64,000 nt of DNA from NCBI RefSeq assembly GCF_036543075.1, contig NZ_JAZHPF010000001.1:186001-250000 (forward strand). Direction: 5' to 3'. The first letter of the stretch is position 1, and each line of letters starts with the position of its first letter. The stretch comes from Deinococcus sp. YIM 134068 (GTDB taxonomy: Bacteria; Deinococcota; Deinococci; Deinococcales; Deinococcaceae). A program made the position numbers and the translations under genes. Positions 10,131 to 21,323 of this stretch are shown here, piece after piece. The notes below the pieces were generated by a model. It made no database searches. It saw only the letters and a program-made list of their open reading frames with translations, and was not told the DNA's origin.

Positions 10131-10406
10131 ATGACCGACCCGACCCGACCTGACCCCCCCGGTTCGGACGAAGCCCAGCCCCAGGCCGAGGGAGCCGCTC
10201 AGCTTGCCCGGCACCTGGAATCTCTGGGGGCACAGCTCGTGTGGCGCGTCGGCAAGGACGAACTCAGCGACGACGTGGTGGTGCGGCTGGGCTTTGCGTC
10301 GGCCACACCCCGCTTCGCGCATCTGCCCCGGCTGCGGAGCGTGGCCGACACCGAGTTGCAGGCCGCCGTGCAGGAAAACCGTGTGGTGATCGAGTGGGTG
10401 GACTGA
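10131..10406 (+). CDS. Small hypothetical protein
   Basis: The 91-residue protein has an acidic disordered N-terminus and a folded part AAQLARHLESLGAQLVWRVGKDELSDDVVVRLGFASATPRFAHLP, with a Val/Arg-rich strand and a Trp near the end (ENRVVIEWVD). No family is recognised. Its leaderless-type promoter and short distance to the GTG-initiated gene at 10444 suggest a two-gene unit. Confidence 0.6.
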   Translation: MTDPTRPDPPGSDEAQPQAEGAAQLARHLESLGAQLVWRVGKDELSDDVVVRLGFASATPRFAHLPRLRSVADTELQAAVQENRVVIEWVD

Positions 10407-10443
10407 GCATGGGTGGACCGACGCGGCCCCGCCACATCCCAGG

Positions 10444-10917
10444 GTGCCCGTGCTGATCGAGGCCGAGCAGCGCTTCACCCTCACCCACCCACGGGGGCGG
10501 GAGGCGGCCCTCGCCTTCGTGCGCGACGCGGGCCTGTCCCTCGCGCGGGTGCGCTTCCTGCGCGGCCTGGCGGGCAACGCCGAGTACGTCTCCGGTGAAC
10601 TCGTCGTACCTGTGCCCGTCCTCGGGGAGGTGGACCTGCCCTTTCGCAGCCTCCTCAGCGTCACGCCCGACGGGGCGGCCCTCACGCCGCAGCCGCTGAC
10701 GGGTGAGCGGGCGTGGGTGGAGGTCGGCGGGCGGGCGAACGTGGACGACCTCGGGGCGGTCGCCTTCCACTTCCACTTCCGCGCCCACCTCCAAACCCCG
10801 CAGGCGGAGGGCTGGGGCGGGGCCGCCTTCGAGAAGATGGTCCGCGCCGCCGCCGCCCGCACGCTGGAGAGGGTGGCGGGGGAGTTGCCACAGGGAATCC
10901 AGACGGCGATGGAGTGA
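10444..10917 (+). CDS. DUF3809-like protein
   Basis: 157 residues from a GTG start. The sequence alternates strands and helices (QRFTLTHPRGREAALAFVRDAGLSLARVRFLRGL ... FHFHFRAHLQTPQAEGWGGAAFEKMVRAAAARTLERVA), reminiscent of SRPBCC/START-like lipid-binding folds. From memory this matches the DUF3809 family found mainly in Deinococcus; that name is tentative. The function is unknown. It lies 38 bp after the small gene at 10131 on the same strand. Confidence 0.65.
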   Translation: MPVLIEAEQRFTLTHPRGREAALAFVRDAGLSLARVRFLRGLAGNAEYVSGELVVPVPVLGEVDLPFRSLLSVTPDGAALTPQPLTGERAWVEVGGRANVDDLGAVAFHFHFRAHLQTPQAEGWGGAAFEKMVRAAAARTLERVAGELPQGIQTAME

Positions 10918-11024
10918 GGGCGAGCTGTATCGTCACGGGGAGCAGACGTGACCACACAACGTCTTCAAGAGTCACGACCGGCGGGTTCGGGCTGCCCCCT
11001 CGCTTCTCAGCGGGGAACAGGGGG

Positions 11025-11070
11025 AAGGCGAACATCCGGGCCTGGTGTAAGGAGGCCCGAATGTTCGCCT
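11025..11070. repeat. Strong hairpin, 18-bp arms
   Basis: The arms at 11026-11043 and 11053-11070 are inverted copies with one mismatch (AGGCGAACATCCGGGCCT against AGGCCCGAATGTTCGCCT) and a 9-nt loop. It lies between the convergent genes ending at 10917 and 11171. It could terminate both transcripts, although no T-tract follows, or it could be a mobile palindromic repeat. Confidence 0.7.
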
Positions 11071-11170
11071 CTCCGGGTACACCCGATGCGAAATCCCCTA
11101 CCAGGCACTGGGAGCGTCCTCCTCATCCAACGAATCGGCTCCGGGAAGACGAAGGCGTCCACCCCTCCCC

Positions 11171-11695
11171 TCAGCGCGTCCCGAAGACCTGCACCCAGTA
11201 CGTCACACCGACGCTGCCGGGACGGTTCACGTACCCGACGCCGAGTTCCCTGAATTTCGGATTCATGATGGTCCGGCAGTGGCTCTCGCTCGCCAGCCAC
11301 GCGGCCATCACGTCCGCGCCCGCGTGCCCGGTGGCGAGGTTCTCGCCCAACTCACGCCAGTTCGTGTACCCGGCGGCCTCGGCGCGGGCCTGCATGTCCT
11401 CGCCCTCGGGACTCAGGTGCTCGAAGTACCCCCGCGTAGCCATGTCGTCGGCGTGGGCGCGGGCGGCGGCGGCGAGGAAGCCGTTCCAGGTGACGGGCGT
11501 GGTGGCGGCGAAGCTCACGTCCCCGCACCTGCGGGACTGAGCGCGGGCCTCGTTGACCTGCTGAAGGATCAGGGCCTCCTCGGCACTCATGGTCTGGTCC
11601 CCGGCGTCGGTCGGCTGAGGCGCTTCGGTTGTCGTGCCCCCGCAGGCCGTGAGGGTCAGGGAGGCGAGGAGCAGCAGGGCGAGGGAAGTACGCAT
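11171..11695 (-). CDS. CAP-domain (SCP-like/YkwD) lipoprotein
   Basis: The 174-residue protein starts MRTSLALLLLASLTLTACGG, a lipoprotein signal with cysteine at the lipobox, so it should be exported and membrane-anchored. The CAP domain follows from about residue 40: LQQVNEARAQSRRCGD, ARAHADDMATRGYFEHLSPEGEDMQARAEAAGY, GENLATGH, and SESHCRTIMNPKFRELGVGYV, matching the His/Glu cavity residues of the family. Bacterial YkwD-like proteins have poorly defined extracellular roles. Confidence 0.88.
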   Translation of the reverse strand: MRTSLALLLLASLTLTACGGTTTEAPQPTDAGDQTMSAEEALILQQVNEARAQSRRCGDVSFAATTPVTWNGFLAAAARAHADDMATRGYFEHLSPEGEDMQARAEAAGYTNWRELGENLATGHAGADVMAAWLASESHCRTIMNPKFRELGVGYVNRPGSVGVTYWVQVFGTR

Positions 11696-11856
11696 GGGGG
11701 TCCTTTTCGCCTCGCCGGGAGGACGTGAGGCGGTGGGTGAGATGCCCCCACCCTAGGCCTCCCCCTCTTGCAGGCCCGTCACATGGCCCGTTCCTCAAGG
11801 CCCGTTACGAACGGTCAGGAGGCGGACCCCACGCCGCCTCCCGTCCAGACCTCTCC

Positions 11857-12816
<960 letters not shown>

Positions 12817-12822
12817 GCCCCC

Positions 12823-12828
12823 ACCATA
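12823..12828 (-). promoter_or_regulatory. Leaderless-type -10 box (TATGGT)
   Basis: On the minus strand TATGGT ends 6 nt before the ftsY ATG, with only G and C between them. Confidence 0.45.
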
Positions 12829-12998
12829 CCGCCCAGGGGGAGGGCGGCGGGCGCAAGGGATCGCAAAGCCGGAGAGAACTTCTTCGCGCCGCCGCTCCAT
12901 GTGTTTCCAGAGATGCCGCTACCCTGACGACCTGTCAAACCTCCTGACCGGAGCGAAGAATCAGCTCCCCTCACGTGGTCCCTGTAGTGTCAGAACCC

Positions 12999-13643
12999 AT
13001 GAAGTTGCCACCAGAAGAACCCGACTTCGGGCCGTGGACCGTCGTTTCACTGGTGGCGTTGCTCAACTCCTGTCAGCGCAAGTTCCCAGAAGCGACCGAG
13101 CGACCGGGAGTCCTGGCCGTCGATGGGCGTGGAGCAAGTGGGAAATCGACGTTTGCAGCCGTGCTCCATCGTGCCGTTCCAGGCTCTGTTGTCGTGCATA
13201 CAGACGATATCGCCTGGCACCATGCCTTCTTCGACTGGGCAACGCTCGCCCGCGACGGTGTGCTCATTCCCGTCCACGGCGGTCAGGCGGTGCGCTATCG
13301 CCCCCCGGCCTGGGACGCACGAGGCCGAGAGGGGGCCATCGTGGTGCCCTCCGGCTGTCCCCTGGTCGTCGTGGAGGGCTGCGGGGCGGCCCGCCGCGAA
13401 CTGATGCCGTGGCTTGATGTTGTGGTCTGGGTGCAGGCGGACATCGAGAAGGCGAAGGCACGGGGGTTGGTGCGTGACGGGGGCACGGCGGAGGTCGAAG
13501 CGTTCTGGGACGAGTGGATGGCCGAGGAGGTTCCCTTTTTTGCTCAGGAGCGACCCTGGGAGCGGGCGGACGTTATCGTTTCCGGCATACCTACGCTTGA
13601 CCATGAGCCGCAGTCACAAGCTGTGGTCTCCGCCAGAACGTGA
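12999..13643 (+). CDS. P-loop kinase-like protein (uridine kinase-like)
   Basis: The protein has 214 residues from the ATG at 12999; a GTG eight codons upstream is an alternative. The P-loop VDGRGASGKSTFA (near residue 45) is followed by VVVHTDDIAWHHAFFDW, typical of uridine kinase/nicotinamide riboside kinase relatives where the Asp pair binds substrate. LVVVEGCGAARREL and DVVVWVQADIEKAKARGLVRDGG give the later strand and lid region. It likely phosphorylates a small hydroxyl-containing metabolite; the substrate is unknown. Confidence 0.75.
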   Translation: MKLPPEEPDFGPWTVVSLVALLNSCQRKFPEATERPGVLAVDGRGASGKSTFAAVLHRAVPGSVVVHTDDIAWHHAFFDWATLARDGVLIPVHGGQAVRYRPPAWDARGREGAIVVPSGCPLVVVEGCGAARRELMPWLDVVVWVQADIEKAKARGLVRDGGTAEVEAFWDEWMAEEVPFFAQERPWERADVIVSGIPTLDHEPQSQAVVSART

Positions 13644-13712
13644 GGAGGGCCTGGTGCTACACCCTCAGCCTGAAACGGGGCATGAGGTCGGGGAGGGCGC
13701 ATCTGCGGTAGC

Positions 13713-14681
13713 TCAGCCCTCCCTCCGCCGGAGTCTTAACGGCGTCAAGCCCGCCTCAATCTGCGTGCGCTGTCCCTCCAGAAAGGGCGCGAGGACCAGC
13801 GTTTCCCCCAAATGCTCCGGGGCCTCGTCCACCGCGAAGCCGGGGCCGTCGGTCGCCAGCTCGATCAGGACGCCCTGCGGCTCGCGGTAGTAGACCGAGT
13901 GGAACCAGTGGCGATCCACCTCGCCGCTCGTTCGCAGACCGAGGCCGCTCAAGCGGGCGCTCCAGGCGTGGTAGTCGTCGTCGCGCACTCGCAGGGCAAG
14001 GTGGTGGACGCCGCCCGCACCGGACCGGGCCGGGGGCAGGCTGGGATCGAGGCGAAGGTGGAGTTCGGCGTGTGGTCCACTCTCCCCCATCGCGTACACG
14101 TGGACCGTCCGCTCCGGCTTCTCCGGGTCCGGGTACGTGCCCGCCGCGTGCAGGCCGTAGGCGCGCGTCAGCACCCGCTCGGTGGGAAACAGGCCGGGCA
14201 GGGTGAGTTCGGCGGGGCCGAGACCGAGAATCTGGTGTTCGGCGGGGATGAGGCTGCCCTCCCATACCACCCCCTCCGGACCCCCCTCCACGAGGCTGAG
14301 GCGCTGGCCTTCCGGGTCGGCGAAGTCGAGGTGAGCACGGCCCGCGCGGGTGACAGGCGTGACGCTCAGGCCATGCCCGCGCAGATGCTCGGCCCACCAC
14401 TCCAGACTCCCGGTGGGCACCCGCAGCCCCGTCCGCGTGATGCTGTTGTTTCCCGGCACCTCGGGCGGCACGGGCCACTCAAAGAACGTCAGGTCGCTTC
14501 CCGGACTCCCCGCCCCGTCCGCGAAGAACAGGTGATAGGCCGTCACGTCGTCCTGATTCACCGTCCTCTTCACGAGCCGCAGCCCCAGCACGCCCGTGTA
14601 GAAGTCGAGGTTCGCCTGCGCGTTCGCCGTCACGGCGGTGATGTGGTGCAGCCCGTGAGGGATGAGGGGGGAGGTGGTCAT
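13713..14681 (-). CDS. VOC-family ring-cleaving dioxygenase
   Basis: The 322-residue protein consists of two vicinal-oxygen-chelate modules. The probable metal ligands are the histidine of LHHITAVT near the N-terminus, the histidine of VHHLALRV near residue 220 and the glutamate of GVLIELATD near residue 275. It resembles the MhqO/YdfO-type putative extradiol dioxygenases that handle hydroquinones or other electrophilic aromatics. A palindrome immediately upstream looks like an operator, which fits a MarR-type repressor as in the mhq regulon, but no regulator gene is nearby. Confidence 0.85.
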   Translation of the reverse strand: MTTSPLIPHGLHHITAVTANAQANLDFYTGVLGLRLVKRTVNQDDVTAYHLFFADGAGSPGSDLTFFEWPVPPEVPGNNSITRTGLRVPTGSLEWWAEHLRGHGLSVTPVTRAGRAHLDFADPEGQRLSLVEGGPEGVVWEGSLIPAEHQILGLGPAELTLPGLFPTERVLTRAYGLHAAGTYPDPEKPERTVHVYAMGESGPHAELHLRLDPSLPPARSGAGGVHHLALRVRDDDYHAWSARLSGLGLRTSGEVDRHWFHSVYYREPQGVLIELATDGPGFAVDEAPEHLGETLVLAPFLEGQRTQIEAGLTPLRLRRREG

Positions 14682-14687
14682 GGGAGA

Positions 14688-14693
14688 AGTGTA
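14688..14693 (-). promoter_or_regulatory. Leaderless-type -10 box (TACACT)
   Basis: On the minus strand TACACT ends 6 nt before the ATG of the dioxygenase. The palindrome at 14695-14714 begins directly upstream and would cover the -35 region. Confidence 0.55.
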
Positions 14694-14694
14694 G

Positions 14695-14714
14695 ATCGTT
14701 TAATGTTGAACGAT
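14695..14714. promoter_or_regulatory. Operator-like palindrome upstream of the dioxygenase
   Basis: ATCGTTTAATGTTGAACGAT is a 20-bp dyad with eight of ten position pairs complementary. It lies between the -10 and -35 positions of the dioxygenase promoter, where a bound repressor would block transcription. The binding protein is unknown; MarR/DUF24-type regulators are plausible from the enzyme type. Confidence 0.55.
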
Positions 14715-14716
14715 TG

Positions 14717-14764
14717 TGAGCATGGTGTTGGCGGGAGTAGTGAGCATGGTGTTGGCGGGAGTAG
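14717..14764. repeat. Perfect 24-bp tandem duplication
   Basis: Two identical adjacent 24-bp units begin TGAGCATGGTGTTGGCGGGA. They lie upstream of the dioxygenase operator, at the edge of a copy of the dispersed repeat core at 14771. Confidence 0.9.
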
Positions 14765-14770
14765 GGCGTT

Positions 14771-14830
14771 GGAGTCATCACGTCGCCCCCTCACCCCGGC
14801 GCTCTCCCACGAGGGGAGAGGGAGCAAAAC
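14771..14830 (-). repeat. Solo copy of dispersed repeat core
   Basis: On the minus strand this reads as the same pyrimidine-rich stem-loop (CTCCCTCTCCCCTCGTGGGA, then GAGAG...GGTGAGGGG) that forms the centre of the elements at 44611 and 48938. It lacks the terminal inverted repeats, so it is a partial or related short repeat. Confidence 0.75.
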
Positions 14831-14929
14831 ACCGTGGTCCTTCACACGAGGGCAAAAGAAGAGGGCGCGAGACGGCCCTCTCCCGCCCCGCGCCCCTCAT
14901 CCCTCATCTCTCAACCCTCATCCCTGCCC

Positions 14930-16105
14930 TTACAACACCTCGAACAGCCCCGCCGCCCCCATGCCGCCGCCGACGCACATCGTCGCCACGACGTACTTGA
15001 CGCCCCGGCGACGACCCTCGATCAGGGCGTGGCCGACGAGCCGCGCGCCGCTCATGCCATAGGGGTGGCCGATGGAGATAGCGCCACCGTTGACGTTGAG
15101 GAGTTCATCGGGAATACCGAGCTTGTCCTGGCAGTAGAGCACCTGCACGGCGAACGCCTCGTTCAGCTCCCACAGGCCGATGTCATCCACGGTGAGGTCG
15201 AAACGCTTCAGGAGCCTGGGCACCGCGTACACCGGGCCGATGCCCATTTCGTCGGGGTCGGTGCCCGCGACGGCCATGCCCATGTAGCGCCCGAGCGGTT
15301 TCATGCCCCGGCGCTCGGCCAGCCCCGCCTCCATGAGCACGCAGGCGGCGGCCCCATCGGAGAGTTGAGAAGCGTTGCCCGCCGTGATCTGGTTGCCCTC
15401 GCCGCGCACGGCCTTCAGCGAGCGCAGGCCCTCCAGCGTCGTGTCGGGGCGGTTGCCCTCGTCCTTCGTCAGCGTCACTTCCCGCATCGTGACCTCGCCC
15501 GTCGCCCTGTCGGTCACGGCCATGCGCGCGGTCACGGGGACGATCTCCTCGTCGAACAGGCCCTCCGCCTGAGCGCGGGCGGTGCGCTGCTGAGAGCGCA
15601 GGGCGTACTCGTCGCAGCGTTCGCGGCTGACCGAGTACCGATGACCGACGACCTCGGCGGTGTCGATCATCGGCATGTAGACGCCGTTGTGCATGGACAG
15701 GAGTTCGGGGTCCGGCCCCACGCGCATCTCCGGCGTCTGCACGAGCGAGATGGACTCCACGCCGCCCGCCACGCACACGTCCATCCGGTCCACGATGATC
15801 TGCTTGGCTGCCGTGGCGATGGACATGAGGCCGGAGGCGCACTGGCGGTCGATGGACATGCCCGCCACCCCCACGCCGAGGCCAGCGCGCAGCGCGGCGT
15901 TGCGGCCAATGGTGGTCTGGACGCCCTGCTGCATCGCCGCGCCCATCACGCAGTCGTCGATCTCGGCGGGTTCGACTCCGGCCCGCTGCACGGCGGCGCG
16001 GATGGCGTGGGCGGCCAGCGTGGGCGAGGGCGTGGCGTTGAAGGCCCCCCGGTAAGCCCTGCCGATGGGGGTGCGGGCGGTGGAAACGATGACGGCTTCA
16101 CGCAT
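14930..16105 (-). CDS. fadA: Acetyl-CoA C-acyltransferase (thiolase)
   Basis: The 391-residue protein is a full-length thiolase: [18 protein letters not shown] at the N-terminus, the nucleophilic cysteine in [12 protein letters not shown] near residue 90, [18 protein letters not shown] with the active-site histidine near 350, and the C-terminal cysteine in [17 protein letters not shown]. It performs the last step of beta-oxidation, cleaving 3-ketoacyl-CoA with CoA. The fadB-type gene lies 1 kb upstream on the same strand, separated from it by a HicAB cassette whose last gene ends one base before this ATG. Confidence 0.93.
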   Translation of the reverse strand: MREAVIVSTARTPIGRAYRGAFNATPSPTLAAHAIRAAVQRAGVEPAEIDDCVMGAAMQQGVQTTIGRNAALRAGLGVGVAGMSIDRQCASGLMSIATAAKQIIVDRMDVCVAGGVESISLVQTPEMRVGPDPELLSMHNGVYMPMIDTAEVVGHRYSVSRERCDEYALRSQQRTARAQAEGLFDEEIVPVTARMAVTDRATGEVTMREVTLTKDEGNRPDTTLEGLRSLKAVRGEGNQITAGNASQLSDGAAACVLMEAGLAERRGMKPLGRYMGMAVAGTDPDEMGIGPVYAVPRLLKRFDLTVDDIGLWELNEAFAVQVLYCQDKLGIPDELLNVNGGAISIGHPYGMSGARLVGHALIEGRRRGVKYVVATMCVGGGMGAAGLFEVL

Positions 16106-16106
16106 G

Positions 16107-16421
16107 TTATTCCTCCTCCTTGGGTTGGTCCTGCGTTCTCAAAACTCCATCACGTATTCCGTGCTGTTGATAGATAGTCCAGAAACCCAAGAGCGCATCT
16201 CGCACGAATCCAAGGTCATACTCGCCTTCCTCATTCCACTGGCCGGATTCAAGCTGCTTAATCGTTGACTCAATGCGGCTGAGCATAAGGGCCAAGCTGT
16301 CACCTTGAATGGAAATGCTGGGGTATCCCCTGTCGGGTCGTTTGAATACCCAGACACCAGAGTTTCTATAAAACACTTCCACTTCAAATTTCTCGCTCAC
16401 AGGTCCAACTTTCACAGTCAC
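16107..16421 (-). CDS. Hypothetical third gene of the HicAB cassette
   Basis: The 104-residue protein ([39 protein letters not shown]...) has a beta-rich first half and a helical second half ending in QDQPKEEE. No family is recognised. Its ATG overlaps the stop of the upstream antitoxin (ATGA) and it ends one base before fadA, so it is transcribed with both. The gene is AT-richer than its flanks, like the rest of the cassette. A role as an accessory to the toxin-antitoxin pair is inference from position only. Confidence 0.7.
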   Translation of the reverse strand: MTVKVGPVSEKFEVEVFYRNSGVWVFKRPDRGYPSISIQGDSLALMLSRIESTIKQLESGQWNEEGEYDLGFVRDALLGFWTIYQQHGIRDGVLRTQDQPKEEE

Positions 16422-16870
16422 GACGCCTTCGTCGTCAACTTGACTTCCAGCTCAGCTTCCAGGGCGGCAGCCACTCGCCGGAGCATGTCGAGCGAGTGGC
16501 CCCAGTAGAACGGGTTAACGAGGCGGTTGACGGCGGAGCGGCTGGTGCCGAGGCGACGGGCCAGCTCCGCTTGCGTCACACCAGCCGTCTTCAACGCGTG
16601 CTCGATTTCCAAGCTGACCGGGTTCATCTCAGCGGGGGTGAGAAAGACGATCTCCTCGCTGCCGTCCAAGTCGCTCCTCAAATCGGCGTCGAGATCGTTC
16701 ACGTTTCGCAGGCGGGGTACGGCACTTGGCTGATCCTCCAGCGCCAGCGCGATGGCCTCACGGGTCAGGCGGATCAGATCGTCGCGGGTTGGTGCCGTTC
16801 CGAGACAGGTCAGTTCGGGGACGAGAGCGCTCCAGTTGCGTTCACCAGAAGTGATGATCGTCAGATACAT
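16418..16870 (-). CDS. hicB: HicB-like antitoxin with HTH domain
   Basis: The 150-residue protein has an N-terminal HicB-type degenerate RNase H fold (MYLTIITSGERNWSALVPELTCLGTAPTRDDLIRLTREAIALALE) and a C-terminal XRE helix-turn-helix, KTAGVTQAELARRLGTSRSAVNRLVNPFYWGHSLDMLRRVAAAL. This is the normal two-part HicB plan: toxin binding in front, operator binding behind. It lies 10 bp downstream of the HicA gene and overlaps the next gene by four bases. Confidence 0.87.
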   Translation of the reverse strand: MYLTIITSGERNWSALVPELTCLGTAPTRDDLIRLTREAIALALEDQPSAVPRLRNVNDLDADLRSDLDGSEEIVFLTPAEMNPVSLEIEHALKTAGVTQAELARRLGTSRSAVNRLVNPFYWGHSLDMLRRVAAALEAELEVKLTTKAS

Positions 16871-16880
16871 CGTGCCCCCT

Positions 16881-17066
16881 TTACTCCCGTCCTAGCGCGT
16901 CCTGCACAGCCCGCTCCTGATACTTCTTCGCGTCGTCGCCCGCGCTGCCGCTGATAATGACCGTGACCTCGCCCCGGACGTACTTCCGGTGACTGCCCCG
17001 CACGCTCCTCAACTCGAATCCAGCCCTTTCCAACTCACGAATCAGATCGCGGATTTTGCGGGGCAT
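16881..17066 (-). CDS. hicA: HicA-type mRNA interferase toxin
   Basis: This 61-residue protein (MPRKIRDLIRELERAGFELRSVRGSHRKYVRGEVTVII...) is a HicA toxin: a dsRBD-like fold with the catalytic histidine in the conserved GSHRKY motif at about residues 25-30. HicA cleaves mRNA and is neutralised by HicB. It begins 38 bp after the end of the fadB-type gene. Confidence 0.9.
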   Translation of the reverse strand: MPRKIRDLIRELERAGFELRSVRGSHRKYVRGEVTVIISGSAGDDAKKYQERAVQDALGRE

Positions 17067-17104
17067 GGCTCACTCCACCAAAGTTATCAAATCCGAGAAC
17101 GATT

Positions 17105-19183
<2,079 letters not shown>

Positions 19184-19293
19184 GGATTGGTACCTCCTTC
19201 GGTGAGGCCCATGCTTCCACGGGTCGGGGCCGGGGTCAAATACGTCCGCGTTCAAGGTGTACGTTCACGTTCACCCACCGGGGAACAGTCGGG

Positions 19294-19299
19294 TATGCT
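19294..19299 (+). promoter_or_regulatory. Leaderless-type -10 box (TATGCT)
   Basis: TATGCT ends 6 nt before the ATG of the quinone reductase gene. Upstream lie ACGTTCA-type repeats (about 19259-19274) that could hold regulator sites for this gene or the divergent fadB. Confidence 0.5.
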
Positions 19300-19305
19300 C
19301 GCCGC

Positions 19306-20295
19306 ATGACCCCATCCATGAAGGCCATCGTCGTGGAACGCCTCGGCCCGCCCGAGGTGCTGGAAGTGCGCGAGCTGCCCGTCCCCCAGCCCGGTCCCGG
19401 CGAGGTGCGGCTGCGGGTGGAGGCGGTGGGCATCAACTTCGCGGACGTGCTCGCCGTGGCGGGCGAGTACCTGACGCGCACGCGGGTGCCCTACACGCCG
19501 GGCATGGAATTCGCCGGAGTCGTGGACGCACTCGGCGAGGGCGTGAGCGGGGTGGAGGTCGGTCAGAGGGTGGCGAGCCTGGGCGGGCGCGGCGGACTGG
19601 CCGAGTACGCGCTGTCCCCGGCGGCGGCGCTCATTCCCGTCCCCTCGACGTTCACCGCCGCGCAGGCCGCCGCCTTCCCGGTGTCGTACTTCACGGCCTA
19701 CCACGGGCTGAAGACGCTGGGGCACGGGCAGGAGGGCGAGTGGGTCCTCGTGCAGGCGGCGGCGGGGGCGCTGGGCACGGCGAGCATCCAACTGGCGAAG
19801 GCGATGGGCATGAACGTCGTGGCGATGGCGAGCACCGGGGAGAAGCTGCGAATCGCCCAGGACCTCGGTGCCGACGTGACCCTGCTGCAAGACGACCCCG
19901 ACCGGGTGCAGAAGGTGAGGGACGCGGCGGGCGGACAGGGCGTGCCCCTCATCCTGGAGGTCGTGGGTGGCAGCCGCTTTCAGGAGAGCCTGGATATGGC
20001 CGCCAACCGGGGCCGGATCATCGTGATCGGCAACGCCAGCCGCGAGGGGGCGAACCTGCGTCCCGTGGAGCTGATGAAACGCAACCTCACCGTGACCGGG
20101 CTGTGGCTCACCTCGCTGATGGGCGACCGGGAGGCGACCCGCGAGGCCGCGCAGGCGCTTACGCCGCTGGTGGCGAGCGGGCAGGTGACGCCGCAGGTCG
20201 GACCGACCTACCCGCTGGAGGGCAGCGCCCGCGCCTTTCAGGACATCCTCGACCGCAAGACGACGGGGAAGGTGATCATCGAACCGGGGAGATAA
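19306..20295 (+). CDS. Quinone oxidoreductase-like NADPH-dependent reductase (MDR family)
   Basis: The 329-residue protein is a zinc-free medium-chain dehydrogenase/reductase. MKAIVVERLGPPEVLEVRELPVPQPGPGEV opens the catalytic domain, INFADVLAVAGEYLTR replaces the zinc ligands, and VLVQAAAGALGTASIQLAKAMG is the NAD(P)-binding motif near residue 150. The end, AFQDILDRKTTGKVIIEPGR, is typical of quinone reductases. It probably reduces quinones or enones with NADPH. It is divergent from fadB across a 120-bp spacer. Confidence 0.87.
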   Translation: MTPSMKAIVVERLGPPEVLEVRELPVPQPGPGEVRLRVEAVGINFADVLAVAGEYLTRTRVPYTPGMEFAGVVDALGEGVSGVEVGQRVASLGGRGGLAEYALSPAAALIPVPSTFTAAQAAAFPVSYFTAYHGLKTLGHGQEGEWVLVQAAAGALGTASIQLAKAMGMNVVAMASTGEKLRIAQDLGADVTLLQDDPDRVQKVRDAAGGQGVPLILEVVGGSRFQESLDMAANRGRIIVIGNASREGANLRPVELMKRNLTVTGLWLTSLMGDREATREAAQALTPLVASGQVTPQVGPTYPLEGSARAFQDILDRKTTGKVIIEPGR

Positions 20296-20500
20296 GCAGG
20301 TCAGAGGTCAGGACTGGGGATGTGGAGTCTGGAGGAGAAGAGTCCTGTTCTCCGGTGGAGTGCGCTGGTAGGAGAGCGGCCCTCTCACCTACCGCGCTGT
20401 GGTTGACTCGTCCCGCCCCTCGCGTGAAGGTGGTCCGTCTTCTCGCGCCAGGGTCCAGCCGACCATCCCGGCACACCCTACCGGTGGACAGCACCAGCCC

Positions 20501-21205
20501 CTACGCCAACTCCTCCGCCTCGCGCACGATGCCCAGCACACGCTCGCGCACCTGCCGTTCCTCGCGGAGGTAGCGTCCGGCGCTCATCTGCACGCCGATG
20601 GCGGCGACGACCTGCCCCCCGTGCTGGTAGGGCACGCCCAGGGTGCATTGCCCCGTCACCCACTCCTCGATGGAGTAGGCGTAGCCCCGCCGCCGCACGC
20701 GGGCGACCTCGGTGCGCCACTCGTCGGGCGTGGTGATGCTGCTCTCCGTGCAGACGCTGAAGGTGCGCGGCTGGAAGTCGGCGTGGGCGTACAGAATCTT
20801 GCCGCTCGCCGTCGCCGTGGCGGGCAGGTAGATGTCGAGCGGCAGGTCGATGTCCGCGTCGGGGTGCCGCTCCCGGATGGCGCACACGACCTCCTCGCCC
20901 TCCAGAATGCACAGGAAGGCCACCGCCCGCACCCCCAGCGCGAGCCGGGTGATGAGCGACCGCGCGTCAGGAAACCACGGCAGCGCCGCCGTGAGCTGCC
21001 CCCCCATCTCCGCGATGTGCCACGACAGGCGGTACTTCCCGGCGGGTGTGCGCCGCAGGAAGCCCGCCTCCGTCAGCCCGGCGAGGTAGGCGTGGGCGGT
21101 AGCACGCGGCACGCTCAGATGCGCGGCGAGCGCCCGCACCCCCCACTCGGGCTGCTCGGCGCTGAAAGCTCCCAGGATGCTCGCGGCTTTCTGGAGGGAG
21201 AGCAC
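20501..21205 (-). CDS. IclR-family transcriptional regulator
   Basis: The 234-residue protein has an N-terminal winged helix (LQKAASILGAFSAEQPEWGVRALAAHLSVPRATAHAYLAGLTEAGFLRR) and the IclR effector-binding domain (GVRAVAFLCILEGEEVVCAIRERHPDADIDLPLDIYLPATATASGKILYA ... RRRGYAYSIEEWVTGQCTLGVPYQHGGQVVAAIGVQM). IclR regulators usually control catabolism of small acids or aromatics. Its neighbours (quinone reductase and fad genes on one side, an amino-acid transporter on the other) are possible targets, but nothing proves it. Confidence 0.9.
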   Translation of the reverse strand: MLSLQKAASILGAFSAEQPEWGVRALAAHLSVPRATAHAYLAGLTEAGFLRRTPAGKYRLSWHIAEMGGQLTAALPWFPDARSLITRLALGVRAVAFLCILEGEEVVCAIRERHPDADIDLPLDIYLPATATASGKILYAHADFQPRTFSVCTESSITTPDEWRTEVARVRRRGYAYSIEEWVTGQCTLGVPYQHGGQVVAAIGVQMSAGRYLREERQVRERVLGIVREAEELA

Positions 21206-21323
21206 CCGTCCAGCTTAAACGGACAGGGGGGAGGAGGGTGTGAGGGTAAGGAAGGGGCGAAAGTTGATGGACGTACGTTCAACCCGGCGCGTTGACGAAC
21301 GGGCCGAAGCCCCAGGCGGATTT

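Noticed and set aside
13692..13722. Hairpin GGAGGGC/GCCCTCC as terminator between the kinase and dioxygenase genes
   Set aside because: The right arm covers the dioxygenase stop codon and no T-tract follows; the pairing is likely incidental in GC-rich sequence.
14834..16177. Long plus-strand open frame opposite the thiolase gene
   Set aside because: No motif, biased Ala/His/Arg composition, and the minus-strand thiolase is unambiguous.
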